Assembly (NCBI GenBank): GCA_034440235.1
Contig: JAWXBR010000034.1
Coordinates: 1-62,914, forward strand
Source: JAWXBR01 sp034440235
GTDB lineage: Bacteria > Bacteroidota > Ignavibacteria > Kapaibacteriales > Kapaibacteriaceae
Direction of reading: 5' to 3'
Length of the DNA stretch: 62,914 nt
The notes beneath the pieces are model-generated. The model made no database searches, was not told the DNA's origin, and saw only the letters and a list, made by a program, of their open reading frames with translations. Each line of letters opens with the position of its first letter. Position 1 is the stretch's first letter. The position numbers were made by a program, and so were the translations under genes. Of the stretch, positions 33,724-43,401 are shown in pieces.

Positions 33724-36057
33724 ATGACGCTTCAACACTCCAGCCCCCTACCTAAGCCCCTTACAGTAGTTCTCGCGCTACTGGTTCTTGCAATTCCTTG
33801 TCTTGTGCATGCAGGCACTCCACATGTGCGATTTCGCGCTGCCCTGGGCGTAGCGCTCGACGCTACAGGAGTACGCGAGTGGAAAGACCCCATCTCAGGA
33901 ATCACAGCAACCGTCGCAGCGGGTCAGGCGCAGCCAACCGTCACACCAGCCGCGATTAATGGCAAACCCACGCTGACGTTTGTTGGTACATCGTATCTGA
34001 CGGTAAACAACGCTGAATGCTTCATGGGGTCGTACTCACTGTACGTCGTGCTAAAACACAACGGCGTTGCTGGGTCGAACAACATTGTGTCGGGCAACCA
34101 GCACGCGTTCTGGCTGGGTAACACCGTGTATCCGCACGTACTGCATAACACCGACTTCACAAATCAGAGTGTCAGCAACGTCCCGCTTAGTGGTTGGTGT
34201 GTTGTCCGTGTTATTTACGATGCATTCACCGGTGTTGCTAACATTGCGGTCAATAATCAGCAGGGGGCTTCCGATGTGGTGCCTCTGACCAACGACCCAA
34301 CGTTCTTGATTGCAGCCTTCGCTGCATCGAACAACTTTAATGGTGACATAGCCGAAGTTGTGTATTACAAAGGCGCCATCTCCGATGCCGATCGCGAAAT
34401 CGAGGATAACAGGCTTCATACGTTTTACAATATAGCTCGTGTGCCAGACCCGCTTCCGCCGATCGTAACCTTTTCTATATCGCCGAAACGGCTGCAACTT
34501 ATTCCAATCGGCGACTCGATTCGCGTGGACGGATTTGTTGTCGACCCGAGCATCCTCACCGTCGGACTTACGGTAGATTCTAATGGTGTTGAGGTAGACC
34601 AGCGTAATTGGACGATTGCTACCGATGGACCCAACTTTGTATACACACGCGGCATTCCGAATCCAGGCATTCAACGGTATCGTGTTGTCGTAACAGCCGC
34701 GCGATCGGGCACACGCGACACTGTGCTAAAAGCCGACTCCATAATGAACGGCGTCGTGCTGGCCATAAGCGGTCAGTCGAACTCTGTTTTTGGCGACCCT
34801 GCGGCTACTAGGCTTCATGCCGCACGGACATTTGGAGCCAATTTCTCGCAGAGTGCTGCCGACACGTTGTGGTCGTACTCCAACGGCACACTGTATGGTG
34901 GTGGCAGCACTGTTGGTGCAACTGGAATGTATCTGCAGGCGCACTTGTATTCACGCAACATGCCTTCGGCAGTAATTAACGGCGGGGTTGGCGGAACTAC
35001 TATTCAGCAACACCTTCGCGACCCATTGAACCACGAAAATCGTTCAACCATTCACGGCTCATGGGCATATCGTCGCAGGGTAGCAAACGTAAATAAATAT
35101 ATCAACTGGATGTATTGGTATCAAGGTGAATCGAATACTGGCAATGAAGACTACTCTGGTATGTTCGATTCGCTTTACACGGCATGGCACGAAGAAATGC
35201 CAAATCTCAAACGCATCATGTTTATTCAGGTACATCCAGGGTGTGGTGGTAATGGAAACAACCACGCTCTTCTTCGCGAAAAGCAACGGTTGTTTCAGAA
35301 GCGTTATGCCGACGTTGCCGTTATTGCTGCATCGGGTCTACCCGGACACGATGGATGTCATTATACAGGAACGGGCTACTCCGCCCTTGGAGCCATCCTC
35401 GCGCATCATCTCGATTCCTCCGGCTTCGATGCATCGGGTCCGTTATCCAACGAGTGGTCTTCCCCCGACATCTCAAGTGCTACATTCGTCAACGAAGCCA
35501 AAACACAAATCCGTTTACGCTTCCTCGGCTATGCGAACAGCACACCTTCATTGCGCATGACACCTGACGCAAACATCGGTGGCGTCGTACGCACATCGCA
35601 TGAAGCCTTCTTCGCCAACAGTACTCCCGCCATGCGTCCCACTTCCGTCGAACTCGATGGCAACGAAGTCAAGCTCAGGTTCGCACAACCCGTAACGTCC
35701 ATCAGCTACATCCCCGGCTACGGTTATTTCGACACCCCAGCTGTCATCTATGAAGGTCCGTGGCTTACAAACGCCCGTGGCGTCGGCGCTCTCACGTTCC
35801 TCGACTTTCCGGTCTCGGTCATCTCTGGCGTGGACAACACAGACGTCATCCTAACCACTCAACGTCGTCTTGTTGACATCGGCGACAACATATCCTTTGC
35901 TAACCTAATTGATAATCCTGTCCGTATTCTCGACATGCGAGGTGCGGAGGTGTATGTCGGTACGTTAAGCAATGGCACAATACAAATCCCAGCCTTGGCC
36001 TCAGCCCCTTACCTCATTGTATCGAGCACGCAGTCTGTCATGGTGATTGTTCGGTAG
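33724..36057 (+). CDS. Secreted LamG-like plus sialate O-acetylesterase-type SGNH protein
   Basis: A 777-residue exported protein. Signal peptide (PLTVVLALLVLAIPCLVHAG), a LamG/concanavalin-type jelly-roll (about 30-225: SYSLYVVLKHNG and DIAEVVYYKGAISDADREI), then an SGNH/SASA esterase domain (about 330-565) with block I AISGQSNSVFGD, the central YWYQGESNTG and the catalytic GLPGHDGCHYT. The C-terminus has a weak T9SS-like tail (NPVRILDMRGAEV). It probably removes O-acetyl groups from sugars, outside the cell. Its last 20 bases overlap the convergent ATPase gene. Confidence 0.8.
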   Translation: MTLQHSSPLPKPLTVVLALLVLAIPCLVHAGTPHVRFRAALGVALDATGVREWKDPISGITATVAAGQAQPTVTPAAINGKPTLTFVGTSYLTVNNAECFMGSYSLYVVLKHNGVAGSNNIVSGNQHAFWLGNTVYPHVLHNTDFTNQSVSNVPLSGWCVVRVIYDAFTGVANIAVNNQQGASDVVPLTNDPTFLIAAFAASNNFNGDIAEVVYYKGAISDADREIEDNRLHTFYNIARVPDPLPPIVTFSISPKRLQLIPIGDSIRVDGFVVDPSILTVGLTVDSNGVEVDQRNWTIATDGPNFVYTRGIPNPGIQRYRVVVTAARSGTRDTVLKADSIMNGVVLAISGQSNSVFGDPAATRLHAARTFGANFSQSAADTLWSYSNGTLYGGGSTVGATGMYLQAHLYSRNMPSAVINGGVGGTTIQQHLRDPLNHENRSTIHGSWAYRRRVANVNKYINWMYWYQGESNTGNEDYSGMFDSLYTAWHEEMPNLKRIMFIQVHPGCGGNGNNHALLREKQRLFQKRYADVAVIAASGLPGHDGCHYTGTGYSALGAILAHHLDSSGFDASGPLSNEWSSPDISSATFVNEAKTQIRLRFLGYANSTPSLRMTPDANIGGVVRTSHEAFFANSTPAMRPTSVELDGNEVKLRFAQPVTSISYIPGYGYFDTPAVIYEGPWLTNARGVGALTFLDFPVSVISGVDNTDVILTTQRRLVDIGDNISFANLIDNPVRILDMRGAEVYVGTLSNGTIQIPALASAPYLIVSSTQSVMVIVR

Positions 36058-38806
36058 GGGTCGAAGAAGGGGGCTTGCGTACTCGCTTCTCGCGCCACCG
36101 CCAGAAGCGCTTCTCCAACGTGATTACTAGTAGTGACGCGAAGGCAACCAGAACTGGCGCAATCCAGTCCGTCGCCCTTAGTGGGTGCGTATGAAACAAC
36201 CGGTTCGCAGCTGGAAGGTAGACGAAGCATAGCTGGAGTGCCAGAGCAGTTGCGATTCCGTAGTACACGTGGAGATTCGTGAACAGTCCGATGCGGAATA
36301 CCGAATCGGTAAGCGACCGACAATTGAGGAGATAGATAGCCTGGAACAGCATGATGGTTGTGACAGCCACGGTCTGTGACTCAGCCAGCGCGGTGGCCGG
36401 GTCGATTCCTAATCGTAGATCCCTTTGATACTCGACGAGAAACAGGCCGATTGCGCTAGCTGTCATGAGTGAAGAAACGAGAAAAGTGCGAATAATGAGG
36501 AAGCCACTAAGTAGCGGGGCATCAGGAGGGCGAGGCGGACGGCTCATAACGTCGGGTTCGGTGGCTTCGAACGCAAGGGGAAGCGTCAGCATAACAGCCA
36601 CGATAAGGTTTACCCACAGGATCTGTACCGGCTCGATAGGCAGCAGCAGGTGCCCGTTGACGACGGGAAAAAACAGCACCGCCACGAGAAGGATCATCGC
36701 CTGCCCAAGGCTCGTGGGCAGGATGAACGTCAGCGACTTAATCAGGTTGTCATACACGCGCCGACCTTCTTCGACGGCCGCTGCGATAGAGGCGAAGTTG
36801 TCGTCGGCGAGGACCATGTCGGCCGCCTCCTTGGCGACAGCGGTCCCGCTGATAGCCATGGCCACGCCGATGTCGGCACGCTTCAGAGCCGGCGCGTCGT
36901 TTACCCCGTCGCCGGTCATAGCAACGACCTCGCCCTTGGCCTGGAGCGCTTTTACAAGGCGCAATTTATGCTCGGGAGCGACGCGGGCGAAAATGCTGCT
37001 GGATGCCACGAGGTCCTCCAGTTCTGCATCGGTTGCTCTGGCCAACTCCAGGCCAGTCACTAACCCGAGCCGGTTAGGCCCCCCGTCCACAAGGCCCAGC
37101 GCTTTGCCAATTGCCAGTGCAGTGGCGGGATGATCGCCGGTTACCATCTTAACTTTGATGCCCGCGTTCAGACAGCGCTGGACTGCCTCTGCCGCCTCAG
37201 GTCGCGGCGGGTCGATCATGGCGAGAAGTCCCAGGAATTGAAGCGGGACACCGGGCGAAACACCCTCGAACTTCGCCATGGAGTCTGGTGCCGTGCCGGA
37301 GGCGATCGCCAGTACGCGCATGCCGCTCGCGGCCAGCGCGTTCACCTGCTGATGAACCCGTTCGGAATCCAGTTGCGTACCGTCCACCGACGTCGCGCAA
37401 AAAGTTGTCACGACTTCTGGTGCGCCTTTCATGCAGACCAAAGCGTGTCCTGACGCGGTCCCATGAAGTGTCGCCATAAACTGGCGTTCAGAGTCGAACG
37501 GAATCACATCGCGGCGCTGGTATGCCTCGCGCAGAGATACCTCATCCAAGCCGAGCTTACGTCCGGCCACGACAAGCGCGGCCTCGGTCGGATCGCCCAC
37601 GATAGTCCATTGCCCTTCTTTCTGTAAGAGGGTGGAGTCATTGCAAAGGATCGACGCACGAAGGAGTTCGACAACTTCGGGTGGAGTGGGGTCGGCCTTC
37701 GTCCCTGAAAAAAGCAGAACGCCTTCCGGTGCGTAGCCGACGCCCGTCAGCTCGTACTCGGCCTGCCGCGTCGAGAGCGCCTGAACCGTCATCTCGTTGC
37801 GGGTGAGTGTGCCAGTCTTGTCGGTGCAGATTACGGTGGTGCTCCCGAGGGTCTCCACGGCAGGCAGATGCCGAACGATCACGTGTCGTCGGGCCATGCG
37901 GCGCACGCCGATCGACGAGGCTATGGTGATAATCGCAGGCAGCCCTTCAGGGATCGAGGCAACGGCCATCGTGATGGCTGCCAGTGCGCTATCAAACAGT
38001 GCGTAATCCCGCAACAGTCCGACGACGAAGATGAGCGCCGCCACGATAACAATCGAGACCGTGATGGCACCCGCGAGTTTCGCAAGCCTGCGGGTTAATG
38101 GCGTCTGCAGCCCTGTGGTCTCACGGAGCAGTTGGGAGATGTGGCCGAGTTCTGTTGCGCCTGCAATCGCTACAACGACTCCCGCAGCGGCGCCGGATGT
38201 CACCAATGTGCCACCGAATGCGATGGATCTGCGATCGCCGACAACTGCGTCGAGCGGCACGGGTGCCACATGTTTGGACACCGGGAGAGACTCCCCGGTC
38301 AGCATCGCCTCATCGGCATGAAGGTTAGAGACGTCGAACATCCGCAAGTCCGCCGGAATCCGGTCACCGGGCTGCAGCAGTACGACATCACCGGGCACGA
38401 TCTCGTGCGCAGGAATGCTTTTCTGGACGCCGCCGCGAACCACAGTAGTGACCTCGGGCACCATCTGACTCAATGCCTCTATCGCCTTGCCAGCGCTCAT
38501 TTCCTGAATGAATCCGACGACGGTATTGATGAAGACGACGGCCAGGACCACGAATCCGTCCGTGACCTTCCCCATCAGCACAGCAAGCAGCGCGGCAGCA
38601 AGCAGAACGTATACCAGCGGGTTTACGAGCTGACGCCCAAGTATCTTCAGTGCACCGTCACGGCGGCTCCGCTCGATCCGGTTCGGACCGTACTGCTTGG
38701 CCCGAGTCGCGACTTCGGCTGCAAGCAAGCCGTCGCTGCGGCTGCCCAGTTTCTCGAAGACCTGCTCTATCGGAAGAGCGTGCCATCCCAAAAGAGTGTC
38801 TACCAT
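36038..38806 (-). CDS. Calcium-type cation-transporting P-type ATPase
   Basis: A 922-residue P2-type ATPase of the inner membrane. The actuator motif is MLTGES (168-173), the M4 ion-binding motif VASIPEGLP (282-290), and the phosphorylated Asp is D329 in DKTGTLT, with TGDGVNDAPALK as hinge. The PEGLP motif and cation_ATPase N- and C-terminal domains (ending with a helical bundle and RFWRWREKR) indicate Ca2+/PMR1-like or Na+/H+-type pumps rather than heavy-metal P1B pumps. ATG 38806 is preferred over GTG 38836. The gene appears richer in G+C than its neighbours, consistent with transfer, and opens the accessory island. Confidence 0.9.
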   Translation of the reverse strand: MVDTLLGWHALPIEQVFEKLGSRSDGLLAAEVATRAKQYGPNRIERSRRDGALKILGRQLVNPLVYVLLAAALLAVLMGKVTDGFVVLAVVFINTVVGFIQEMSAGKAIEALSQMVPEVTTVVRGGVQKSIPAHEIVPGDVVLLQPGDRIPADLRMFDVSNLHADEAMLTGESLPVSKHVAPVPLDAVVGDRRSIAFGGTLVTSGAAAGVVVAIAGATELGHISQLLRETTGLQTPLTRRLAKLAGAITVSIVIVAALIFVVGLLRDYALFDSALAAITMAVASIPEGLPAIITIASSIGVRRMARRHVIVRHLPAVETLGSTTVICTDKTGTLTRNEMTVQALSTRQAEYELTGVGYAPEGVLLFSGTKADPTPPEVVELLRASILCNDSTLLQKEGQWTIVGDPTEAALVVAGRKLGLDEVSLREAYQRRDVIPFDSERQFMATLHGTASGHALVCMKGAPEVVTTFCATSVDGTQLDSERVHQQVNALAASGMRVLAIASGTAPDSMAKFEGVSPGVPLQFLGLLAMIDPPRPEAAEAVQRCLNAGIKVKMVTGDHPATALAIGKALGLVDGGPNRLGLVTGLELARATDAELEDLVASSSIFARVAPEHKLRLVKALQAKGEVVAMTGDGVNDAPALKRADIGVAMAISGTAVAKEAADMVLADDNFASIAAAVEEGRRVYDNLIKSLTFILPTSLGQAMILLVAVLFFPVVNGHLLLPIEPVQILWVNLIVAVMLTLPLAFEATEPDVMSRPPRPPDAPLLSGFLIIRTFLVSSLMTASAIGLFLVEYQRDLRLGIDPATALAESQTVAVTTIMLFQAIYLLNCRSLTDSVFRIGLFTNLHVYYGIATALALQLCFVYLPAANRLFHTHPLRATDWIAPVLVAFASLLVITLEKRFWRWREKRVRKPPSSTPTEQSP

Positions 38807-38978
38807 GTGCGATTCCGAAAGCTGTTGTGAGAGCACACCATGTAGAAAGTTCCTGATGCATGGTGCGATATAAGTGCGACTCAGAGGTTAGATATCATCG
38901 CTTGACTTTCCAAAGATAAGTCCAATCACGAGGCCTCACATCACCCGATTGTAGGGGCTAAGCATTTGTAGTTCCAGA

Positions 38979-39012
38979 CTAATCTGGTATATTAGCCCAC
39001 TTACTTAGCTAA
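38979..39012. promoter_or_regulatory. Palindromes before the toxin-antitoxin pair
   Basis: Two candidate operator sites lie just before the antitoxin gene: CTAATCTGGTATATTAG (CTAAT arms, seven-base spacer) at 38979-38995 and TTAGCTAA at 39005-39012. Phd-type antitoxins bind such palindromes to repress their own operon. The assignment rests on position and symmetry only. Confidence 0.35.
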
Positions 39013-39029
39013 CCACATGAGTTACCCCC

Positions 39030-39251
39030 ATGATACTCGTGAACGTTCACGAAGCCAAATCGCAACTTTCAGCACTTCTTGCAGCAGTAGAGAAGGGAGA
39101 AGAGGTTGTAATCGCTCGCAATGGCACTCCAGTCGTTGAACTTGTTCTGTACAAGCAGCACAAGAATATTCTGGGCTGTGCCGAAGGCATCGTCACGTAT
39201 ATGAGCGAAGATTTCAATGCACCTCTCGACGATTTCGAACCATACCAATGA
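39030..39251 (+). CDS. Phd/YefM-family antitoxin
   Basis: A 73-residue antitoxin: the N-terminal MILVNVHEAKSQLSALLAAV and GEEVVIARNGTPVVELV are the Phd/YefM DNA-binding fold, and the acidic tail DFNAPLDDFEPY would wrap the toxin. It overlaps the toxin gene by four bases (ATGA), as is usual for such pairs. Confidence 0.9.
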   Translation: MILVNVHEAKSQLSALLAAVEKGEEVVIARNGTPVVELVLYKQHKNILGCAEGIVTYMSEDFNAPLDDFEPYQ

Positions 39252-39643
39252 ACCAGGTACTTCTAGACACACACACGTGGTTGTTTGCAGTCTCCGCACC
39301 AAAACGATTGTCAGCCAAGGCACGTAAATTACTGAGCGAACCCTCGAACGAGATGTACTTGAGCGTTGCTTCCATTTGGGAAATGGCGATTAAGATGTCA
39401 GTCGGAAAGTTAGAGATGGGCCACGTCGGCGACCTCGATGTTTTTGTCACCAGTCTGAACGCAAGTATTGGAGTTAAGACCCTTCCAATAAGTGTTGCAG
39501 ACGCTTGCTCTGTACTCACTTTGCCTTGGTACCATCGTGACCCATTCGATAGAATGCTGGTAGCACAGGCGCGTGCGAATAATCTCGTGCTTGTATCAAA
39601 GGACACCGAGCTGAAAAGGTACGGCGTGAAAGTTTTGTGGTAA
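39248..39643 (+). CDS. vapC: PIN-domain toxin (VapC-like)
   Basis: A 131-residue PIN-domain ribonuclease of the YkvN/COG3744 type. Acidic active-site residues are in LLDTHTWLF (Asp), SIWEMAIK (Glu) and WYHRDPFDRMLVAQA (Asp), with a final Asp in LVSKDTELKRYGV. It probably cuts tRNA or other RNA when the antitoxin is lost. A Phd antitoxin with a VapC-like toxin is a common mixed pairing. The pair sits near the left edge of the metal island and may stabilise it. Confidence 0.9.
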   Translation: MNQVLLDTHTWLFAVSAPKRLSAKARKLLSEPSNEMYLSVASIWEMAIKMSVGKLEMGHVGDLDVFVTSLNASIGVKTLPISVADACSVLTLPWYHRDPFDRMLVAQARANNLVLVSKDTELKRYGVKVLW

Positions 39644-39649
39644 ATAGTT

Positions 39650-41011
39650 TTACAATGCGTACATAAAGGACACAAGGTCTTTCTTCTCCTGATCGTTCAG
39701 CTTTAGTTCGAGCACGAGGTTGAAAAATTCTACCGTGTCGTCCAATGTCATCAAGCGGTCGTCGTGCAAGTACGGAGGCGAGTCCTTGATGCCGCGTAGC
39801 GGAAACGTTTTGATTGGACCATCAGCAGAAGCCATACGTCCGTTTATCATCTTCTCATTAAAGAAACGTTCCACTCGCAGATTGTGCATCGAGTTGTCGG
39901 TGTAGTACGGCGGTGTGTGGCACGTAGCGCACTGAGCCTTGCCAAAGAATAGATCTTGTCCGCGTCGTTCGCTCTCTGTTGCCTTCTTCACGTCGAGCCT
40001 TCCCATCACATTCAGCTTCGGTGCAGGAGGGAAGTCGAGCAACTCCTGGAATTCGGCCATAGCATGCACCTGACTGCCGCGCTCAAGGATGTTCACACCT
40101 AATCTCTGCGCCTTTGCGGGATCACCATCGAAATACGCTGCACGTTGTTCGAACTCTGTGAAGTCCTCGACATTTTTCATCGCACGTTGCGAACCGAAGA
40201 GCCTCTGGATGTTAACGCCACGTAACGTTGGTGTACCAATGCGGTGCCGGTGTTCGTTCGGACGTATATCGCCTACGGTATGCGTTGCAGCATTGGTGTG
40301 TCCGTTGGCATGACAATCAAAACATGTGACACCTTGGTGGGCGAATGCGCTGCGTCGGTCTTCGGTAGCATTGAATTGCGTCTGAGGAAAGGGCGTTACC
40401 AGCAGGCGCAATCCTTCGAGTTGCTTCGGATTAAGAACGTCCTTAAAGATTTCGAAGAAGTTGTTCAGTGTAACGAGCTGTCCGCGCGACACATCACCCA
40501 AATCCGGTCTTGTGGTCAGGTAGATTGGTGCCGGAAATTCAGGAAGCATGTGTTGAGGCAAATCGAAATCGAGATCGAACCGCGTCAGGTCACGAGTTGT
40601 CTGCTTCCTGGTTTCATCAATCATCGGTTGCGGAAACACCATGCCGCCCTCCTCATGATGCGGATGCGGCAGAGGGTAGAAGCCAGCAGGCCACAGGTTC
40701 TTGCTTTTGATGTCTTCGGGCGACATAGCCGCCAGCATGCTCCAGATAATGTCCTTCGGCAGCCGTACGCGCACACCCTCCTGCACAGCCTTGCCATTCG
40801 ACATCGTTACACCTTCAGCCCGACGATCACCAAGGTCGTAACGCTCAGCAAGCAAGTCCTTTTGGCGTTGGGCAAACTTCGGCTTCTCTTGTACGAGGCG
40901 TCTGACCATCGTGGCAAAATCTTCGTCAGCGGCAAAAGCCACTGCAAAACAAACAAGCAGTGTTGCGGGTAAGGCAACAAAAAACCAACGAGTGTTAGGT
41001 GTGGCGTTCAT
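39650..41011 (-). CDS. Di-heme cytochrome c peroxidase-like protein
   Basis: A 453-residue exported protein with signal peptide (WFFVALPATLLVCFAVAFA) and two CxxCH heme c sites: CFDCH at about 231 and CATCH at about 360. The overall pattern (TPTLRGVNIQ and TFPLRGIKDSPPYLHDDR) fits the MauG/bacterial cytochrome c peroxidase superfamily, with an N-terminal extension of about 150 residues beyond the standard enzyme. It would act in the periplasm, reducing peroxide or oxidising a partner protein. It is convergent with vapC, six bases apart. Confidence 0.82.
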   Translation of the reverse strand: MNATPNTRWFFVALPATLLVCFAVAFAADEDFATMVRRLVQEKPKFAQRQKDLLAERYDLGDRRAEGVTMSNGKAVQEGVRVRLPKDIIWSMLAAMSPEDIKSKNLWPAGFYPLPHPHHEEGGMVFPQPMIDETRKQTTRDLTRFDLDFDLPQHMLPEFPAPIYLTTRPDLGDVSRGQLVTLNNFFEIFKDVLNPKQLEGLRLLVTPFPQTQFNATEDRRSAFAHQGVTCFDCHANGHTNAATHTVGDIRPNEHRHRIGTPTLRGVNIQRLFGSQRAMKNVEDFTEFEQRAAYFDGDPAKAQRLGVNILERGSQVHAMAEFQELLDFPPAPKLNVMGRLDVKKATESERRGQDLFFGKAQCATCHTPPYYTDNSMHNLRVERFFNEKMINGRMASADGPIKTFPLRGIKDSPPYLHDDRLMTLDDTVEFFNLVLELKLNDQEKKDLVSFMYAL

Positions 41012-41176
41012 GTGCGGCCACACGTACCTACAGCGGGCTATGTTCCAGTCCGTTTATGCGTCAGGATGAGATGAGAAGCAAAAGTCCGATAGCCGGTTAA
41101 ATAGCTTAGATGTAAAGTATTTTACGATGAGTCTCTCAAAATCAAATACGACACCTTATCATTGAGTGTCGGGACG

Positions 41177-41818
41177 TTAAACATCGTCATTCGTTGATGC
41201 CGCTCGACCGGCAACGTCCTCATCGGGTAGCTGCACGTGCGCCGTTTGCGACTTCGACACATCCTTAATGATAGCAATGCTGGTGATACACAACGGAATT
41301 GCAATGGCGTATGCAAAGATCTCAACGACATGTGCTCTTGATATCGCCTCGTCCGATTCCGCATTGCTCGTCATTGCCCAAGCAAATGCTCGAAGGATTA
41401 CGAACGTCCACCACAAAAACAACCACAGAGAAACGTTCTGCTGCCCAACAACAAACGGGGATGTGCTTTCGCCTACCGAGCTGCTTATCGCATGCGCATT
41501 GCCTCGCGCATAGGAAAGCCAGATGAGTGCGAACGCACCAGTAAGCACGCTCAACGCATTGAGCAGATCCTCGATACTACTCGGCAGGAAACGTGCGTCA
41601 TCGGTGCCAATCAAATTCGAACTAGCGTGACTCAACACTTCGTACGTAAGCCAACCATCGAATATGAATACAGCACTAACGCCTATCATAATGTACAGCA
41701 TTACCGACGTCCGCTTGCTAAGGACCGTGACGTCCCTAAACACCGCGCTCCGCTTCTTTACACCCTGATAGCGTCCCTCCAATGGTTTTTTCTGTAAGGC
41801 TTCTGCATCACTTTCCAT
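41177..41818 (-). CDS. Four-helix membrane protein, unknown function
   Basis: A 213-residue protein with four predicted membrane segments (VMLYIMIGVSAVFIFDGWL, LNALSVLTGAFALIWLS, VSLWLFLWWTFVILRAFAW and VVEIFAYAIAIPLCITSIAI) and short soluble ends. I start it at MESDAEALQKKP, which has AGGTGG just upstream, rather than at 41866. I do not recognise the family with confidence; the WLFLWWxFxxLR stretch is reminiscent of DUF4328 proteins. Confidence 0.65.
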   Translation of the reverse strand: MESDAEALQKKPLEGRYQGVKKRSAVFRDVTVLSKRTSVMLYIMIGVSAVFIFDGWLTYEVLSHASSNLIGTDDARFLPSSIEDLLNALSVLTGAFALIWLSYARGNAHAISSSVGESTSPFVVGQQNVSLWLFLWWTFVILRAFAWAMTSNAESDEAISRAHVVEIFAYAIAIPLCITSIAIIKDVSKSQTAHVQLPDEDVAGRAASTNDDV

Positions 41819-42126
41819 GAGCCGCCACCTTTTACATACATGACAGTGTAGCTCGTAAGTGAGCATTTATCGTCGATTAAAATAGACAATTTCAGAAAGT
41901 GGAATGCCTATAGGAAACAGCATGTATGTTCAGCTCTGGGCTGCCGCGCATCTGGTAAACCTCGGCACTTCTTTCTAGGGAGCCTTTTTGCGCTAGAAAC
42001 GTTAATGTTGCCAACGATTAAGTGTCCCTGCTCTGAACCGAATGACGAGGGGTCGGCAGAGACCTGCCGAGCGACTTATCACCTACGCGGCATCGAAATT
42101 AAACAAGACCATAAAACAATCCCTTC
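41819..42126. other. Intergenic region with a hairpin before cusA
   Basis: No gene is seen. A perfect seven-base stem, TCGGCAG-AGAC-CTGCCGA, lies at 42053-42070, about 57 bases before the cusA start and without a T tract, so it is more likely a regulatory or processing structure than a terminator. No clear TAnnTTTG element or metal-regulator operator was found. Confidence 0.4.
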
Positions 42127-43401
42127 ATGATAGAAAAGATCATTCTGTGGTCGACGCATAACCGTTTCATTGTATGGATTGGTATTGGTCTGATTGTGGC
42201 CGGAGGCGTCTGGTCGGTGATTACAACACCAGTCGATGCAATTCCTGACCTTTCTGAAAACCAGGTGATTGTTTATACAGAGTGGATGGGTCGCAATCCG
42301 CAGATTATGGAAGATCAGATTACGTATCCCTTGGTTTCCAACTTGCAAGGCGTTCCCAATATCAAGTCAATTCGTGCTGCGTCGATGTTTGGCATGAGTT
42401 TCATCTTTGTCATTTTTGATGACGACGCAGAAATATACTGGGCTAGAACTCGAGTCTTGGAACGCCTGAATTATGCACAGCGATTTTTACCCCAGGGCGT
42501 AACACCGACGCTGGGTCCGGATGGCACAGGAGTAGGCCATGTATTCTGGTATACACTACAAGGGGATGGATACGATTTAGGTGAATTACGAGCCGTACAG
42601 GATTGGTATGTAAAATTTGCCCTGCAAAATGTGGAAGGCGTTAGCGAGGTGGCCTCCTTTGGAGGTTTCCAAAAACAGTATCAGGTAAGCATCGATCCCA
42701 ATAAGTTGATTTACTATAACATCTCTGCCATGGATGTGGCGAACGCGTTAAAAGCCAACAACCGTGATGTAGGCGGAAGCATTTACGAAATGAACCGCAT
42801 GGGCTATATGATTAGGGGTTTGGGATACATTAAGAATATTAAAGACATAGAGGAAATTTCCGTCGGCTCCTACAGATCGATTCCCGTGACATTGAAAGAT
42901 GTAGCGGATGTTCAAATGAGCAGCGACATCCGTTTAGGAATTGTGGAAGAAAACGGTGAAGGAGAGGTTGCAGGCGGCATTGTCGTAATGCGGTATGGCG
43001 AAAACGCAAAAGAAGTAATTGACAACATAAAAGAAAAATTAGGGGCGGTCGAGAAGGGGCTTCCGCCCGGAGTAAAGTTTAAAATTGCTTACGATCGCAG
43101 CAACCTCATTGACGCTGCAATTACCACGTTACAAGAAGCCCTTTTGGAAGAAATTCTTGTAGTCTCTGTTGTGGTATTCATTTTTCTGTTTCACGTGCGA
43201 AGTGCTGCAGTAGTCATCATTACAATACCGCTGTCTGTGCTGATTGGCTTCATCTTTGTCAAAGTATTTGGTATTACACTCAACATTATGTCGTTAGGTG
43301 GTATCGCCCTTGCCATTGGTGATTTGGTAGATGCCGGAATTGTGATGACGGAGAATGCATATAAGGGTCTCGTAAAGGCCGTGGTTACAACGGAAGAATG
43401 A
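42127..43401 (+). pseudogene. cusA: CusA-type RND efflux pump, N-terminal part
   Basis: The first 424 residues of a heavy-metal RND pump: first membrane helix, the N-terminal pore domains (QITYPLVSNLQGVPNIKSIR) and helices 2-4. The helix-4 signature AIGDLVDAGIVMTENAYK fits the HME4 (Cu+/Ag+) group better than the Zn/Co group. The frame stops at TGA 43399-43401, and the rest follows in the next frame from 43398 with nothing missing. Together the parts equal one 1060-residue CusA. It may be a frameshift, a sequence error, or two coupled halves (the junction is ATGA). Confidence 0.85.

Noticed and set aside
38740..38836. Longer start of the P-type ATPase at GTG 38836
   Set aside because: The extra ten residues have no family counterpart, and the ATG at 38806 gives the usual N-terminus.
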